Source of the DNA: Sedimenticola hydrogenitrophicus
Lineage (GTDB): Bacteria; Pseudomonadota; Gammaproteobacteria; Chromatiales; Chromatiaceae
Assembly (NCBI RefSeq): GCF_025175675.1
Contig: NZ_JANIOA010000007.1
Span: 1 to 64,000 of the forward strand
Direction: 5' to 3'
DNA length: 64,000 nucleotides
Under the pieces are notes generated by a model. That model was not told the origin of the DNA and ran no database searches. It saw only the letters and a program-made list of their open reading frames with translations. Of this stretch, positions 54,532 to 62,520 are shown piece by piece (the first letter of the stretch is position 1; the number at the start of each line of letters is the position of its first letter). Both the position numbers and the translations under genes were made by a program.

Positions 54532-55704
54532 ATGGAACTGAGCAACGAGGACCTGCTGCGCCTGAACGTGCTGGTCGTCAATACCGAGGCGATTCGCATC
54601 GACGAGAACCGCATGGAGGTGCACGGCATCAAGGGTGATCAGGAGATGAAGGTGGCCCTGCACCCCGACGGCAACCCGGAACGCTATCTCAGGCAGGTAC
54701 GCGAGCTGTTGGCCGGCATCGTGCTCAACTCTCCCGGTGGCTATCCCGTCTATATACAGCGCTGGACCCGCATGGGCCAGGTCGAAAGTGTCCGTCTGTC
54801 GAGCCTGCTGAAACTGGCTGAGCCGGAGGCGGTCATGGCGGTGGTCTGTTCGCCGGACCTGACCGACCAACTGGCACGCCTCGCCTGGTGGTGCGAACCG
54901 CGGGCCGAGTACGCCAGGCGACTGCTGGAACAGCCGGCGGTGGCAGCCGGTCCGCTGGGTGCAGCACTGGCCGCCTTTCTGGTGGAGCACCTGCCCTTCG
55001 AGACCGAACCGCGGCAGATTCTGGAGAGCGTGCGTCTGGTGCTGCAGCCGGGGCTGATCGACGCACCGATCAAACAACGGCTCTGGAACCGCGGTCGCTC
55101 GTCAAAGAGCTACCGTGTGGGCTTCCTGGAAACTGTACCGGATGAACTGCCGGAGCCGTTGCAATCGCGCAGTGACCTGTCAGCGTATCAGCCCCTGTTA
55201 AGGCGCATGGCGGACCGGGGGAATCGTTACGCCGCACTCCTGGAGAAGCTGCTGGAGAGCCGCGGTCAGACCTTCGCCCATACGGCTATCGACGTGATGA
55301 CACGCCCGGCCGACCAGGATGTGGTCAGCGCCCTGTTCAAGGCGGTCGGCGACTATTTCTCCACTATTCGGGCGGGCCGGGAAGAGCTGCGGGAGATTGC
55401 CGAGATCGATGCTGTGGTCGAATCACTGCTGGCTGCCGACCACGGCCCCCTGCATGAGCTGTGGGACACCCTGCCGCAACTGCGGAGGGAGATACGCGCC
55501 ATGCTGTTCCTGGCCCAACTGGATGACGCCGTGCTTACCCCGATTCTCAGCCTGACAGACGCCGTGGGTTCGGTGATGCGTAACAAGCTCCAGCCTGTCT
55601 CGGAACCCATGGTGCGGAATCTCGGGTACCTGTTGGGTGTTGGAACTGAAGTGGATAATCCCACTGACCCCACCCCACACAGGAAAAATATGCGCCGCAA
55701 ATGA
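54532..55704 (+). CDS. DsrS-like protein of sulfur oxidisers
   Basis: A 390-aa soluble protein with no membrane segment (MELSNEDLLRLNVLVVNTEA, then IRIDENRMEVHGI; LSPGGYPVYIQRWTRMGQ-type central region read as NSPGGYPVYIQRWTRMGQ). The N-terminus recalls DsrS, a protein of unknown function encoded at the end of dsr sulfur-oxidation clusters in purple sulfur bacteria. No other dsr gene is in the window, so the name is tentative. It is third in the MoxR-VWA operon. Confidence 0.5.
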   Translation: MELSNEDLLRLNVLVVNTEAIRIDENRMEVHGIKGDQEMKVALHPDGNPERYLRQVRELLAGIVLNSPGGYPVYIQRWTRMGQVESVRLSSLLKLAEPEAVMAVVCSPDLTDQLARLAWWCEPRAEYARRLLEQPAVAAGPLGAALAAFLVEHLPFETEPRQILESVRLVLQPGLIDAPIKQRLWNRGRSSKSYRVGFLETVPDELPEPLQSRSDLSAYQPLLRRMADRGNRYAALLEKLLESRGQTFAHTAIDVMTRPADQDVVSALFKAVGDYFSTIRAGREELREIAEIDAVVESLLAADHGPLHELWDTLPQLRREIRAMLFLAQLDDAVLTPILSLTDAVGSVMRNKLQPVSEPMVRNLGYLLGVGTEVDNPTDPTPHRKNMRRK

Positions 55705-56099
55705 ACGTAAATAAACGCGAATAAGCCCGAAGGTGCGTCTGCCCAGAGGGCGGGCCGTGCCCGCCGCCACATCGGTACGAACACCCACGGCGCCCACAGG
55801 GCGCTCTATACTGGTCGGGTTACGCCTGCGCTAAACGTGACCTGCAACTACCAGATATTCCACCCGGATTGCTCGCCAACACATCAAAATTAGAAACTCA
55901 AGTTTCGGAGTTCAAAAAGCGTTGCTCAGGGCGGGCCACCCCCCTTTCCGAGACTTGGGTTAAAAAATATTCATATTCCTGTTAAATTGTTGTTTACTAT
56001 TTTAGTATTTTCTTATATTCTTACTCTCAGTTAAGGCGAGCTGTAGCGCTTTACAGAGGAAGACACAATCTTAATAAAGGTTTTTCAGGAGAGATATCC
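55705..56099. other. Intergenic region between DsrS-like gene and sgp
   Basis: 395 bp. The first part has a GGGCGGG-CC-GTGCCCGCC stem (about 55749-55766) that could end the upstream operon. The second part (about 55960-56030) is strikingly AT-rich and holds the likely sgp promoter. No gene is supported. Confidence 0.5.
55990..56019 (+). promoter_or_regulatory. Candidate sigma70 promoter of sgp
   Basis: TTGTTT (55990) and TATATT (56014), 18-bp spacing, in the AT-rich block upstream of the sulfur globule protein gene. This would leave a leader of about 70-75 nt ending in CAGGAGAG before the ATG. Confidence 0.4.
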
Positions 56100-56462
56100 A
56101 TGAACAAATTCGCAAAAATCGCTGCCGTTGTCGCCATGTTGTCCGCATCCGCCACCGCATCTGCCTGGTGGGGCGGCGGTCCCTGGAATGGAATGGGTGA
56201 CGGTATGGGTGACGGTACCGGTGATTTCAACATGAACTTCAGTGGTCGCAGCAATGCCTACACCCGTGGTAACGGCTATGGCTACGGCAACCCCTACTAT
56301 GGTGGTTATGGTGCACCTTACGGTTACGGCGCTCCTTACGGCTATGGCCAGGCACCTTACGGTTACGGCGCACCCCAGGGTTACGGCGCACCCTATGGCG
56401 CACCCTACGGTTACCCGGCGCCTGTTGCTCCGGTAGCGCCGCAGGCTCCTGCTGCCCAGTAA
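56100..56462 (+). CDS. Sulfur globule-type structural protein (secreted Gly/Tyr/Pro repeat protein)
   Basis: A 120-aa protein with a signal peptide ([20 protein letters not shown], cut after about residue 22). The mature part is [20 protein letters not shown] followed by about nine GYGAPYG/GYG repeats and a Pro/Ala/Val end. This matches sulfur globule proteins (SgpA/B/C type) that coat periplasmic sulfur in purple sulfur bacteria and symbionts. The AT-rich leader and CAGGAGAG ribosome site suggest strong expression. It is monocistronic. A generic Gly/Tyr-rich secreted protein is the alternative. Confidence 0.72.
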   Translation: MNKFAKIAAVVAMLSASATASAWWGGGPWNGMGDGMGDGTGDFNMNFSGRSNAYTRGNGYGYGNPYYGGYGAPYGYGAPYGYGQAPYGYGAPQGYGAPYGAPYGYPAPVAPVAPQAPAAQ

Positions 56463-56600
56463 ACGGCTGGCGGATCACCCGTTGATCCAAAACCCGAGGA
56501 CGTTTTACCGCACAGGATGTGCCCGGCCTGAAAGTGAAGTTTAAGGCTGTGCAAAGATTCGGTTTTCCGGAGTCCCGACAAGGGGCTCCGGGAAATTGAA

Positions 56601-56711
56601 TCACCCGTTATCCCGATCCTCATCGTTCCACTGCCGGCGCAGGCTCTGCAGTCGCAGTTTATAGGCCTCGGCATCGCCATAGTCGAAAAACCGTTCAACC
56701 CTATAACGCAG
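56601..56711 (-). CDS. Possible 36-residue protein downstream of DUF1244
   Basis: The minus-strand frame RYRVERFFDYGDAEAYKLRL, then QSLRRQWNDEDRDNG, is protein-like, ending in TGA at 56601. There is no ATG/GTG/TTG; a CTG at 56711 with AGAGG 7 nt upstream is the only candidate start. It lies 17 bp after the DUF1244 stop. It may be a true small gene or the end of a lost one. Confidence 0.35.
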   Translation of the reverse strand: MRYRVERFFDYGDAEAYKLRLQSLRRQWNDEDRDNG

Positions 56712-56728
56712 ACACTGCCTCTACAGGT

Positions 56729-57046
56729 TCACACATGCCCGCTGATCTTGGCATGCAGCGGTTTGGTCTGATTGAAGCGCTCCATCTGCTCCTCGGTCAC
56801 CTCCCGCTGGTACCTCTCCTTCCACTCATCGTAGGACATACCGTAGATCGCCTGCAGCGACTCCTCCTTGGTCAGCGGGATACCCTGGGCATCCGCCGCC
56901 GCCTTGTACCACTTGGAGAGACAGTTCCGGCAGAAGCCGGCCAGGTTCATGATGTCGATGTTCTGCACGTCGCTGCGTTCGCGAAGATGCCCCACCAGGC
57001 CGCGAAATGCGGCCGCCTCCAACTTGATCCGGTCCTGTTCGTTCAT
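56729..57046 (-). CDS. DUF1244 family protein
   Basis: A 105-aa protein (LEAAAFRGLVGHLRERSDVQ, then NIDIMNLAGFCRNCLSKWYK and YGMSYDEWKERYQREVTEEQ). The FCRNCL motif with nearby Lys/Trp is characteristic of DUF1244, a small helical family of unknown function found in proteobacteria. GGAGG lies 5 nt before the ATG. A shortened repeat of family 2 lies just upstream. Confidence 0.88.
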   Translation of the reverse strand: MNEQDRIKLEAAAFRGLVGHLRERSDVQNIDIMNLAGFCRNCLSKWYKAAADAQGIPLTKEESLQAIYGMSYDEWKERYQREVTEEQMERFNQTKPLHAKISGHV

Positions 57047-57065
57047 AATCGCCTCCGATCACCTT

Positions 57066-57128
57066 AGGGCTCGCAAAAAAATAGTTGCGTAGCACTGAAT
57101 ACAGGAACTTATTCTTTCACCAGCTCTT
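57066..57128. repeat. Shortened family-2 repeat, copy C
   Basis: It begins AGGGCTCGC and has the same TAGTTGCGTAGCACTGA-like and CAGGAACTTATTCTT end segments as the copies at 2112 and 49671. The middle roughly 100 bp is missing, and the right terminus (AGCTCT) is degraded. It lies upstream of the DUF1244 gene. Confidence 0.65.
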
Positions 57129-57293
57129 AGCCCATAAAAAAACCCAATCTAACCCGTCGACCGATGCCTGACAAAAGCGAAAAAACAGGGTTTTTGCTTA
57201 TTTGAGTATATCCCTTACTCCATTCAGGCGGCATTCAGCCAGCGGGCGCTAGGCTTTAAGCGTACCGGAGAACCAACCTGGAGGAAGTTCACC

Positions 57294-57641
57294 ATGAAAC
57301 TGTTAACCAAGGCATTGATTATCACCTCCCTGTCGCTGGCCGCCCTGACCCAGGTCCAGGCCGGAGAGCGTCACGAGGGAAATCACTTCAAAACACTGGC
57401 GGAGCCGTCGTATTTGCACCAACCGGCGGCCTTGAAAGTCCACGGGAAGGGCTACTATTCGCGCGGCAATTGGAATAGCCGCCGGGACTCCCGCAAGCAC
57501 TTCGACAAGCGCTACTGGGGCCACCGGTCATATGACCGTTATGGTTACAACAGGCACTACGCGAGGCCCCATTACCAGCCTGACTACCGCTACAGGCGTG
57601 ATTACGGCCGCTCTTCCGGCGCCATCATTTTTCGCTGGTAG
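57294..57641 (+). CDS. Secreted basic aromatic-rich protein
   Basis: A 115-aa protein with a signal peptide (MKLLTKALIITSLSLAALTQ, cut after about residue 23). The mature part is rich in Arg, Tyr, His and Trp (GYYSRGNWNSRRDSRKHFDK, RYWGHRSYDRYGYNRHYARP). No family is recognised. Composition suggests a periplasmic or cell-surface structural or metal/polyanion-binding protein. GGAGG precedes the ATG. Its end overlaps the convergent PAP2 gene by 17 bp. Confidence 0.75.
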   Translation: MKLLTKALIITSLSLAALTQVQAGERHEGNHFKTLAEPSYLHQPAALKVHGKGYYSRGNWNSRRDSRKHFDKRYWGHRSYDRYGYNRHYARPHYQPDYRYRRDYGRSSGAIIFRW

Positions 57642-58398
57642 CCACGCTCGCCGATGATTCGGTGCTCGCGCATTCCGGGTCATTGGCGACACCCCGCGAC
57701 GCCGGTGCAAGCCGCGGTTTTCTGCCAAAGGCGAACCAGTACCAGCCGAGGCTGTTGAACCAGCAGATCGCCGCGGTCCACAGGTCGTGGGAAAGAAAGT
57801 GGGCACCGCGCAGTTGCTGGGTTAAGCCGAAGACCAGGCCCAGGACGAGGCCGGACAGCAGGCCATAACCCCGCCACTCAGGACGCGCGACGGCGAGAAA
57901 GAAATAGAGCGCCAGGAAGGTATAGCCGGCTCCGGCATGGGCGGCCGGAAAGCACTTGCCGTAACGGAAACCACCCGCATCCGGTTCGAACAGCCGGATG
58001 TAGGGATGCTCGCCGCCATAGCGCAGCAGGTCCCAGGGACAGTCGACGTGAGTGACCTCCTTGCCGATGCCGACCAGCAGGCCGGACAGGGGCATCACCA
58101 GGGCCAGATACCAGATCGCCCGGCGGTAGGGCCGCATCCGCCCGATGAACTGACTGAGTATCGCCAGCACAAACAGCAGGCCCGCGAGCAGCTTCACCAG
58201 CATCTTGGCCTGATCATGCAGTATGGTCGAAAACAAGGTGCTGTTCTGCAATGTCCAGCCGCCCCCTCCCGCCTGATAGATAAGATCAGCCAGCTGAATA
58301 TCGAGTGTGCCGCTCTCCAGCAGGCCCGCCAACAGGATGAACAGCAGCAAAGGCAGCAGCAGGTGGTTACGCCAGAATCGGCCGTCGTGTCGTATCAT
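57625..58398 (-). CDS. PAP2-superfamily membrane phosphatase
   Basis: A 257-aa protein with about six transmembrane segments. The PAP2 motifs are present in variant form: KEVTHVDCPWDLLRYGG, CFPAAHAGAGYTF (in place of PSGH) and RGAHFLSHDLW with the catalytic His and Asp. Members remove phosphate from lipid A, undecaprenyl-PP or phosphatidyl lipids. It starts with a 4-bp (ATGA) overlap with the upstream sulfatase gene. With the PmrA-like box, this suggests an envelope-modification operon. Confidence 0.85.
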   Translation of the reverse strand: MIRHDGRFWRNHLLLPLLLFILLAGLLESGTLDIQLADLIYQAGGGGWTLQNSTLFSTILHDQAKMLVKLLAGLLFVLAILSQFIGRMRPYRRAIWYLALVMPLSGLLVGIGKEVTHVDCPWDLLRYGGEHPYIRLFEPDAGGFRYGKCFPAAHAGAGYTFLALYFFLAVARPEWRGYGLLSGLVLGLVFGLTQQLRGAHFLSHDLWTAAICWFNSLGWYWFAFGRKPRLAPASRGVANDPECASTESSASVATSEK

Positions 58399-60326
58399 CG
58401 TGCAAGCGCCGGCGGCTCCCAGGCATTCAGGTGCTGGGAGTAGATGTAGCTGGCGCCCTGGTAGTAGGCGATGTCCCGTTCAATTGCGGTATCCGGCTCG
58501 GTTACGCTGATCTCAAGTGGATCCGCTGCGGTGGGGTTGAGCTGTTGAGTCATGCGCTGTTTCGGACTGAGGATCGACAACCGGTTCCCGGTATAGAGGC
58601 CCAGCTTCTGGTAGTTGCCGATCAGGGCACGCTCATCGGCAGGCCGCATGGTGAGAATGTTTTTGCCGAAGAAGGCCGACTCATAATCCATGTTCAGCAG
58701 TGCCAGCAGGGTCGGCGCCACATCGATCTGGCTCGCCAGCGCGGTCACTCTCTGCGCCGGGATATGCTGCGGACTGTAGATCAGCATGGGTATGTGGTAC
58801 TGGCTGACCGGCAGGGCGACCTTGCCGGCGCTGCCGGAGGTGTGGTCCGCGACGATGACAAACAGGGTATCACCGAACCAGGGCTTGTTCCGCGCCTTCT
58901 CCAGCAACTCGCCGATCGCCCAGTCGGTATATTTCACCGCACCAGCGCGGCCACTGCCGGAAGGCATGTCGATACGACCTTCCGGATAGGTGTAAGGGCG
59001 GTGGTTTGTCGTGGTCATGAGATGGAAAAAGAACGGCTGGTCCGCCTGATGGGCGGCATCCGCCGCCTTCAGGGCCTGGGTATAGAGATCGTCATCCGCC
59101 ATCCCCCAGGCGTTGGTAAAGCCCATCTCGCTGTCCGGGGTACTTGACTGATCGATAATGCCGTATCCGTTGCCCGCAAAAAAGGCGTTCATGTTCTCGA
59201 AATAGCCGCGCCCGCCGTAGATGAACCGGACATCGTAGCCCTTCGATTTCAGCACATTGCCGATCGACCAGAGATTGGTCTCGTGCCCGACGCGCTTGAC
59301 AATGGAACGCCCCGGGGTGGGTGGGATGGACAGGGTCACCGCTTCCAATCCGCGGGTGGTCCGGGTACCGGTGGCATACAGGTTGGTGAACAACATGGAG
59401 TCCGCGGCCAATCGGTCCAGATTGGGCGTCAGGCGCTCGCTATTGCCGAATACCTGCAGGTAATCGGCACTCAGACTCTCGACCATCACCAGAAAGATGT
59501 TCAGACGACGCTCTCGTCCCGGATTGTCAATCGACCGGCGGATATCAAAACCGGATGTGGTCACCTCCCCGGCGGAAATCTCTTTCTGCAGGAGTGCAGC
59601 GGCCGTGGCGTCGGGCAGGGTCTGGTAGAACTTGTAATAATCCAGCTCATTGTTCTTGAACGCCGCGATGAACTGATAGGGGCCGTTGCTGGCCAATTCA
59701 TTCTGATAACTGTTATTGGACAGCTCGCGCAGATCCTGGTTAACCAGCAGAAAACTCACCACCGGCAGCAGCATCAGTCCGCCGGCATGGGTCAGCCGCT
59801 GCCGGAATGGCTCCCGTACATCCAGGGCGACCTTGATCTTGTCGACCACCAGCCAGTAGACAAACAGGGTCACAAGCAGGATGGCACTGAGGTAGAGCGG
59901 CAACGGATAGGATTCGCGGATGTTATCCGTGACTTCGCGCCGATATACCAGGTAATCCACGGAGATGAAATTGAAACGGACACTGAACTCATCCCAGAAC
60001 AGCAACTCCGCCGCCAGGATAAAGCCGAGGCCGTAGATGGTCGCGAAGATCGCCAATCGCACAAAACCGCGGTTCAGACCTGTTTTCCAGAGCCTCTCCG
60101 GCACCAGCAGCAGATACAGGGTGACCGGTATCAGCGCATAGCCGTAGAATGCCAGATCGTATATCACACCCAGCAGGTAGACCTTCAGAAATGCTATGAT
60201 CGACAAGTCGGCTTCGGGGAACGCCGCCACCAGCAACAGGGTGCGGGTGAGAAAAAAATAGATCAGTGCGATTGATAGCACATAGCCGATCAACGCATAA
60301 CGGCTGTTGGAGAGTCGTAGCTGCAT
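58395..60326 (-). CDS. LTA-synthase/phosphoethanolamine-transferase-like sulfatase
   Basis: A 643-aa protein with five N-terminal membrane segments (about 1-190). A periplasmic sulfatase-fold domain follows, starting NIFLVMVESLSADYLQVFGN and containing the nucleophile-type Thr in YATGTRTTRGLEAV. Metal-site motifs are FHLMTTTNHRPYT and IVADHTSG. It transfers phosphoglycerol or phosphoethanolamine groups to envelope glycans. It is the first gene of the sulfatase-PAP2 operon, divergent from the two-component system. Confidence 0.88.
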   Translation of the reverse strand: MQLRLSNSRYALIGYVLSIALIYFFLTRTLLLVAAFPEADLSIIAFLKVYLLGVIYDLAFYGYALIPVTLYLLLVPERLWKTGLNRGFVRLAIFATIYGLGFILAAELLFWDEFSVRFNFISVDYLVYRREVTDNIRESYPLPLYLSAILLVTLFVYWLVVDKIKVALDVREPFRQRLTHAGGLMLLPVVSFLLVNQDLRELSNNSYQNELASNGPYQFIAAFKNNELDYYKFYQTLPDATAAALLQKEISAGEVTTSGFDIRRSIDNPGRERRLNIFLVMVESLSADYLQVFGNSERLTPNLDRLAADSMLFTNLYATGTRTTRGLEAVTLSIPPTPGRSIVKRVGHETNLWSIGNVLKSKGYDVRFIYGGRGYFENMNAFFAGNGYGIIDQSSTPDSEMGFTNAWGMADDDLYTQALKAADAAHQADQPFFFHLMTTTNHRPYTYPEGRIDMPSGSGRAGAVKYTDWAIGELLEKARNKPWFGDTLFVIVADHTSGSAGKVALPVSQYHIPMLIYSPQHIPAQRVTALASQIDVAPTLLALLNMDYESAFFGKNILTMRPADERALIGNYQKLGLYTGNRLSILSPKQRMTQQLNPTAADPLEISVTEPDTAIERDIAYYQGASYIYSQHLNAWEPPALAR

Positions 60327-60384
60327 CAGAACTTATCCCAGTGTAAAAATCATGGATCCGGTGCGGCGAGACTACTTGCAAAAG

Positions 60385-60401
60385 ATTAAGGAAAACTTAA
60401 G
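60385..60401. promoter_or_regulatory. PmrA-like box between the sulfatase operon and the two-component system
   Basis: ATTAAG-GAAAA-CTTAAG: two direct half-sites separated by 5 bp, close to the PmrA/OmpR-type consensus (C/T)TTAA(G/T)-N5-(C/T)TTAA(G/T). A third half-site-like CTTAAT lies at 60412. The site lies between divergent genes. Control of both by the adjacent response regulator is inferred. Confidence 0.55.
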
Positions 60402-60455
60402 CCGACTGTCGCTTAATGGCACCTCACCGGGTCACAGCAAGAGCAGAGTGGAAGC

Positions 60456-61130
60456 ATGCGGGTATTATTGGTAGAGGACGATCAACTACTGGGCGACGGA
60501 CTAAACGTCGCCCTGGAGCAGATGGGCTACACCGTCGACTGGATAACCGACGGCAACCAGGCGGAAATCGCCCTGCGGGACCCCTCTCTGGATCTGGTGA
60601 TCCTGGATATCTCGCTCCCGGGCCAGGACGGCCTGACCCTGCTGCGCAAGATCCGCCAGCAGAACAATCCGATTCCGGTCCTGCTGCTGACGGCGCGGGA
60701 CAGCCTGAACGACCGTGTCCTGGGGCTGGATTCCGGTGCCGACGACTATCTGCCCAAGCCCTTCGACCTGGAGGAACTGGCGGCACGCCTGCGCGCCATC
60801 GCGCGCCGCCGCGCCGGGCGCTCCACCCCCCTGCTCAGGCATGGCGCTGTCACCCTGGATCCGGCCGGCCGCGCCGTACTGCTCGATGACCAGCCGGTGA
60901 GCTGTACCGCGCGGGAATATGCCATCCTGGAAGCGCTGTTGATGAACAGCGGCCAGGTGCTGTCCCGGCAGCGTCTGGAAGAGGCGTTGTACGGCTGGGA
61001 CGACGGGGTGGAGAGCAATGCCATCGAGGTCTATATACACCACCTGCGCAAGAAGCTGGGCAAGTCCACCATCCAGACCGTCCGCGGGGTGGGCTACATG
61101 ATACCGAAATCCAGTGATTGCGATGGCTAG
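60456..61130 (+). CDS. OmpR-family response regulator (PmrA/QseB-like)
   Basis: A 224-aa protein. The receiver domain (MRVLLVEDDQLLGDGLNVAL) has acidic D8/D9, phospho-acceptor D51 (VILDISLPGQDGL) and K101-type PKPFDLEELAARLRA. The C-terminal winged helix has LSRQRLEEALYGWDDGVESN and AIEVYIHHLRKKLG. It resembles PmrA/QseB. It probably activates the divergent sulfatase-PAP2 operon through the PmrA-like box. Its end overlaps the kinase gene. Confidence 0.92.
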   Translation: MRVLLVEDDQLLGDGLNVALEQMGYTVDWITDGNQAEIALRDPSLDLVILDISLPGQDGLTLLRKIRQQNNPIPVLLLTARDSLNDRVLGLDSGADDYLPKPFDLEELAARLRAIARRRAGRSTPLLRHGAVTLDPAGRAVLLDDQPVSCTAREYAILEALLMNSGQVLSRQRLEEALYGWDDGVESNAIEVYIHHLRKKLGKSTIQTVRGVGYMIPKSSDCDG

Positions 61131-62484
61131 GCAGGTTTCCATCCGCAAACGCCTGCTGCTCAGCCTGATCGGGCTGATCGGCATCACCTGGCTCGGTATT
61201 TTTATCCTGGTCAACGAGGACACGACCCATGAGCTGGAGGAGATCTACGACGCCAGTCTCGCGCAGAACGCCCGCATCCTGTTCGGGCTCCTGCAACAGG
61301 AGATCAAGGAGGGCGAGGTCGAGTTGGTTCGCAACATTGAACTGAGCGACAGTTTTCCACACACCTATGAACTGAATATCGCCTTCGTGGCAAAACTGGG
61401 TGGCCTCATTATCCAGTCGAAGGATGCCCCTGATTTCCTCACCGTGCTGCCCGAGGGTTTCAGCGATTACACCTCCGACGGAAAGAAATGGCGGGTATTC
61501 ACCCTCAGCGACGGGGAGACCGGGCTGGTGGTCCATACCGCGCAGAAGTTGCAGGCCCGCGAGGAGCTGGTCGCCTATCTGGTCAAGGACACACTTTCGG
61601 TCATTATGCTGATTCTGCCGTTACTGGGCCTGTTTATCTGGCTGGGCATCAGTCGCAGTCTCAGGCCGTTGAATCAACTGGTGAGCGAGGCTGGGGCGAT
61701 GAATCCACGCTCGCTCCGCCCCTTCAATATCGATGACGCACCGGCCGAGGTCGCACCGCTGATCATCGCACTCAACCGGCTGCTGGAACGACTCGACCGG
61801 GCGATTGAAAATGAGCGACGCTTTACCGCGGATGCGGCCCATGAGCTGCGGACCCCGCTGGCCGGTCTCAAGGTACAGTTGCAGGTTGCGTTGCGCGCCA
61901 CGGATGAGCGGCAAAAGACCAAGGCGATGAACAAGGCGCTGGAGGGGGTCGACCGAACCACCCACCTGGTCAATCAGTTGCTGACCCTGGCGCGGGCCGA
62001 CCGGGAGAGCGCCACCACGCTGACGTTTCGGCCGGTCGACCTGGTCAGGCTTGCCGGGGAGGTGATCGCCGGCCTGCGGGAACCGGCCGAACAACAGCGG
62101 ATCGACTTGACCCTGGATACCGACCAGCCCGGGCACCGGATTAACGGCGAGCCGACCATGCTGCAGATCATGCTGCGAAACCTGTTGGAAAACGCCATCA
62201 AATACACCCCCGCCCCGGGTAGGGCCGGTATCCGCGTCACCGAGCATGACGACCGGGTGCGGTTGGAGGTGTGGGATTCGGGCGCGGGCATCTCCCGGCA
62301 GGCGCTGGATCTGATGTTCCAACGTTTCCGCCGCGGGGATCATGGCAGCGCCAGCGGCAGTGGATTGGGGCTTTCCATTGTCAAGCGCATCGCGGAGATA
62401 CACGATGCCGAGATCGAGGTGGATTACAGCGTGCCTGGCGGGGGCTTCCGCATCGGGGTTGTGTTTAAACCCGCCACCGCCTGA
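61114..62484 (+). CDS. Sensor histidine kinase (PmrB/QseC-like)
   Basis: About 456 aa (start GTG 61114; ATG 61123 possible). It has membrane segment 1 (LLLSLIGLIGITWLGIFILV), a periplasmic loop of about 130 residues and segment 2 (LSVIMLILPLLGLFIWLGIS). HAMP follows, then HisKA TADAAHELRTPLAGLKVQLQ, N box LLENAIKYTP and G box SGSGLGLSIVKRIAE. It senses an envelope signal and phosphorylates the upstream response regulator, with which it overlaps by 17 bp. Confidence 0.92.
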   Translation: MIAMARQVSIRKRLLLSLIGLIGITWLGIFILVNEDTTHELEEIYDASLAQNARILFGLLQQEIKEGEVELVRNIELSDSFPHTYELNIAFVAKLGGLIIQSKDAPDFLTVLPEGFSDYTSDGKKWRVFTLSDGETGLVVHTAQKLQAREELVAYLVKDTLSVIMLILPLLGLFIWLGISRSLRPLNQLVSEAGAMNPRSLRPFNIDDAPAEVAPLIIALNRLLERLDRAIENERRFTADAAHELRTPLAGLKVQLQVALRATDERQKTKAMNKALEGVDRTTHLVNQLLTLARADRESATTLTFRPVDLVRLAGEVIAGLREPAEQQRIDLTLDTDQPGHRINGEPTMLQIMLRNLLENAIKYTPAPGRAGIRVTEHDDRVRLEVWDSGAGISRQALDLMFQRFRRGDHGSASGSGLGLSIVKRIAEIHDAEIEVDYSVPGGGFRIGVVFKPATA

Positions 62485-62520
62485 GCCACATGCCCAGAGT
62501 TTTGACCGATACTTGTGGTA

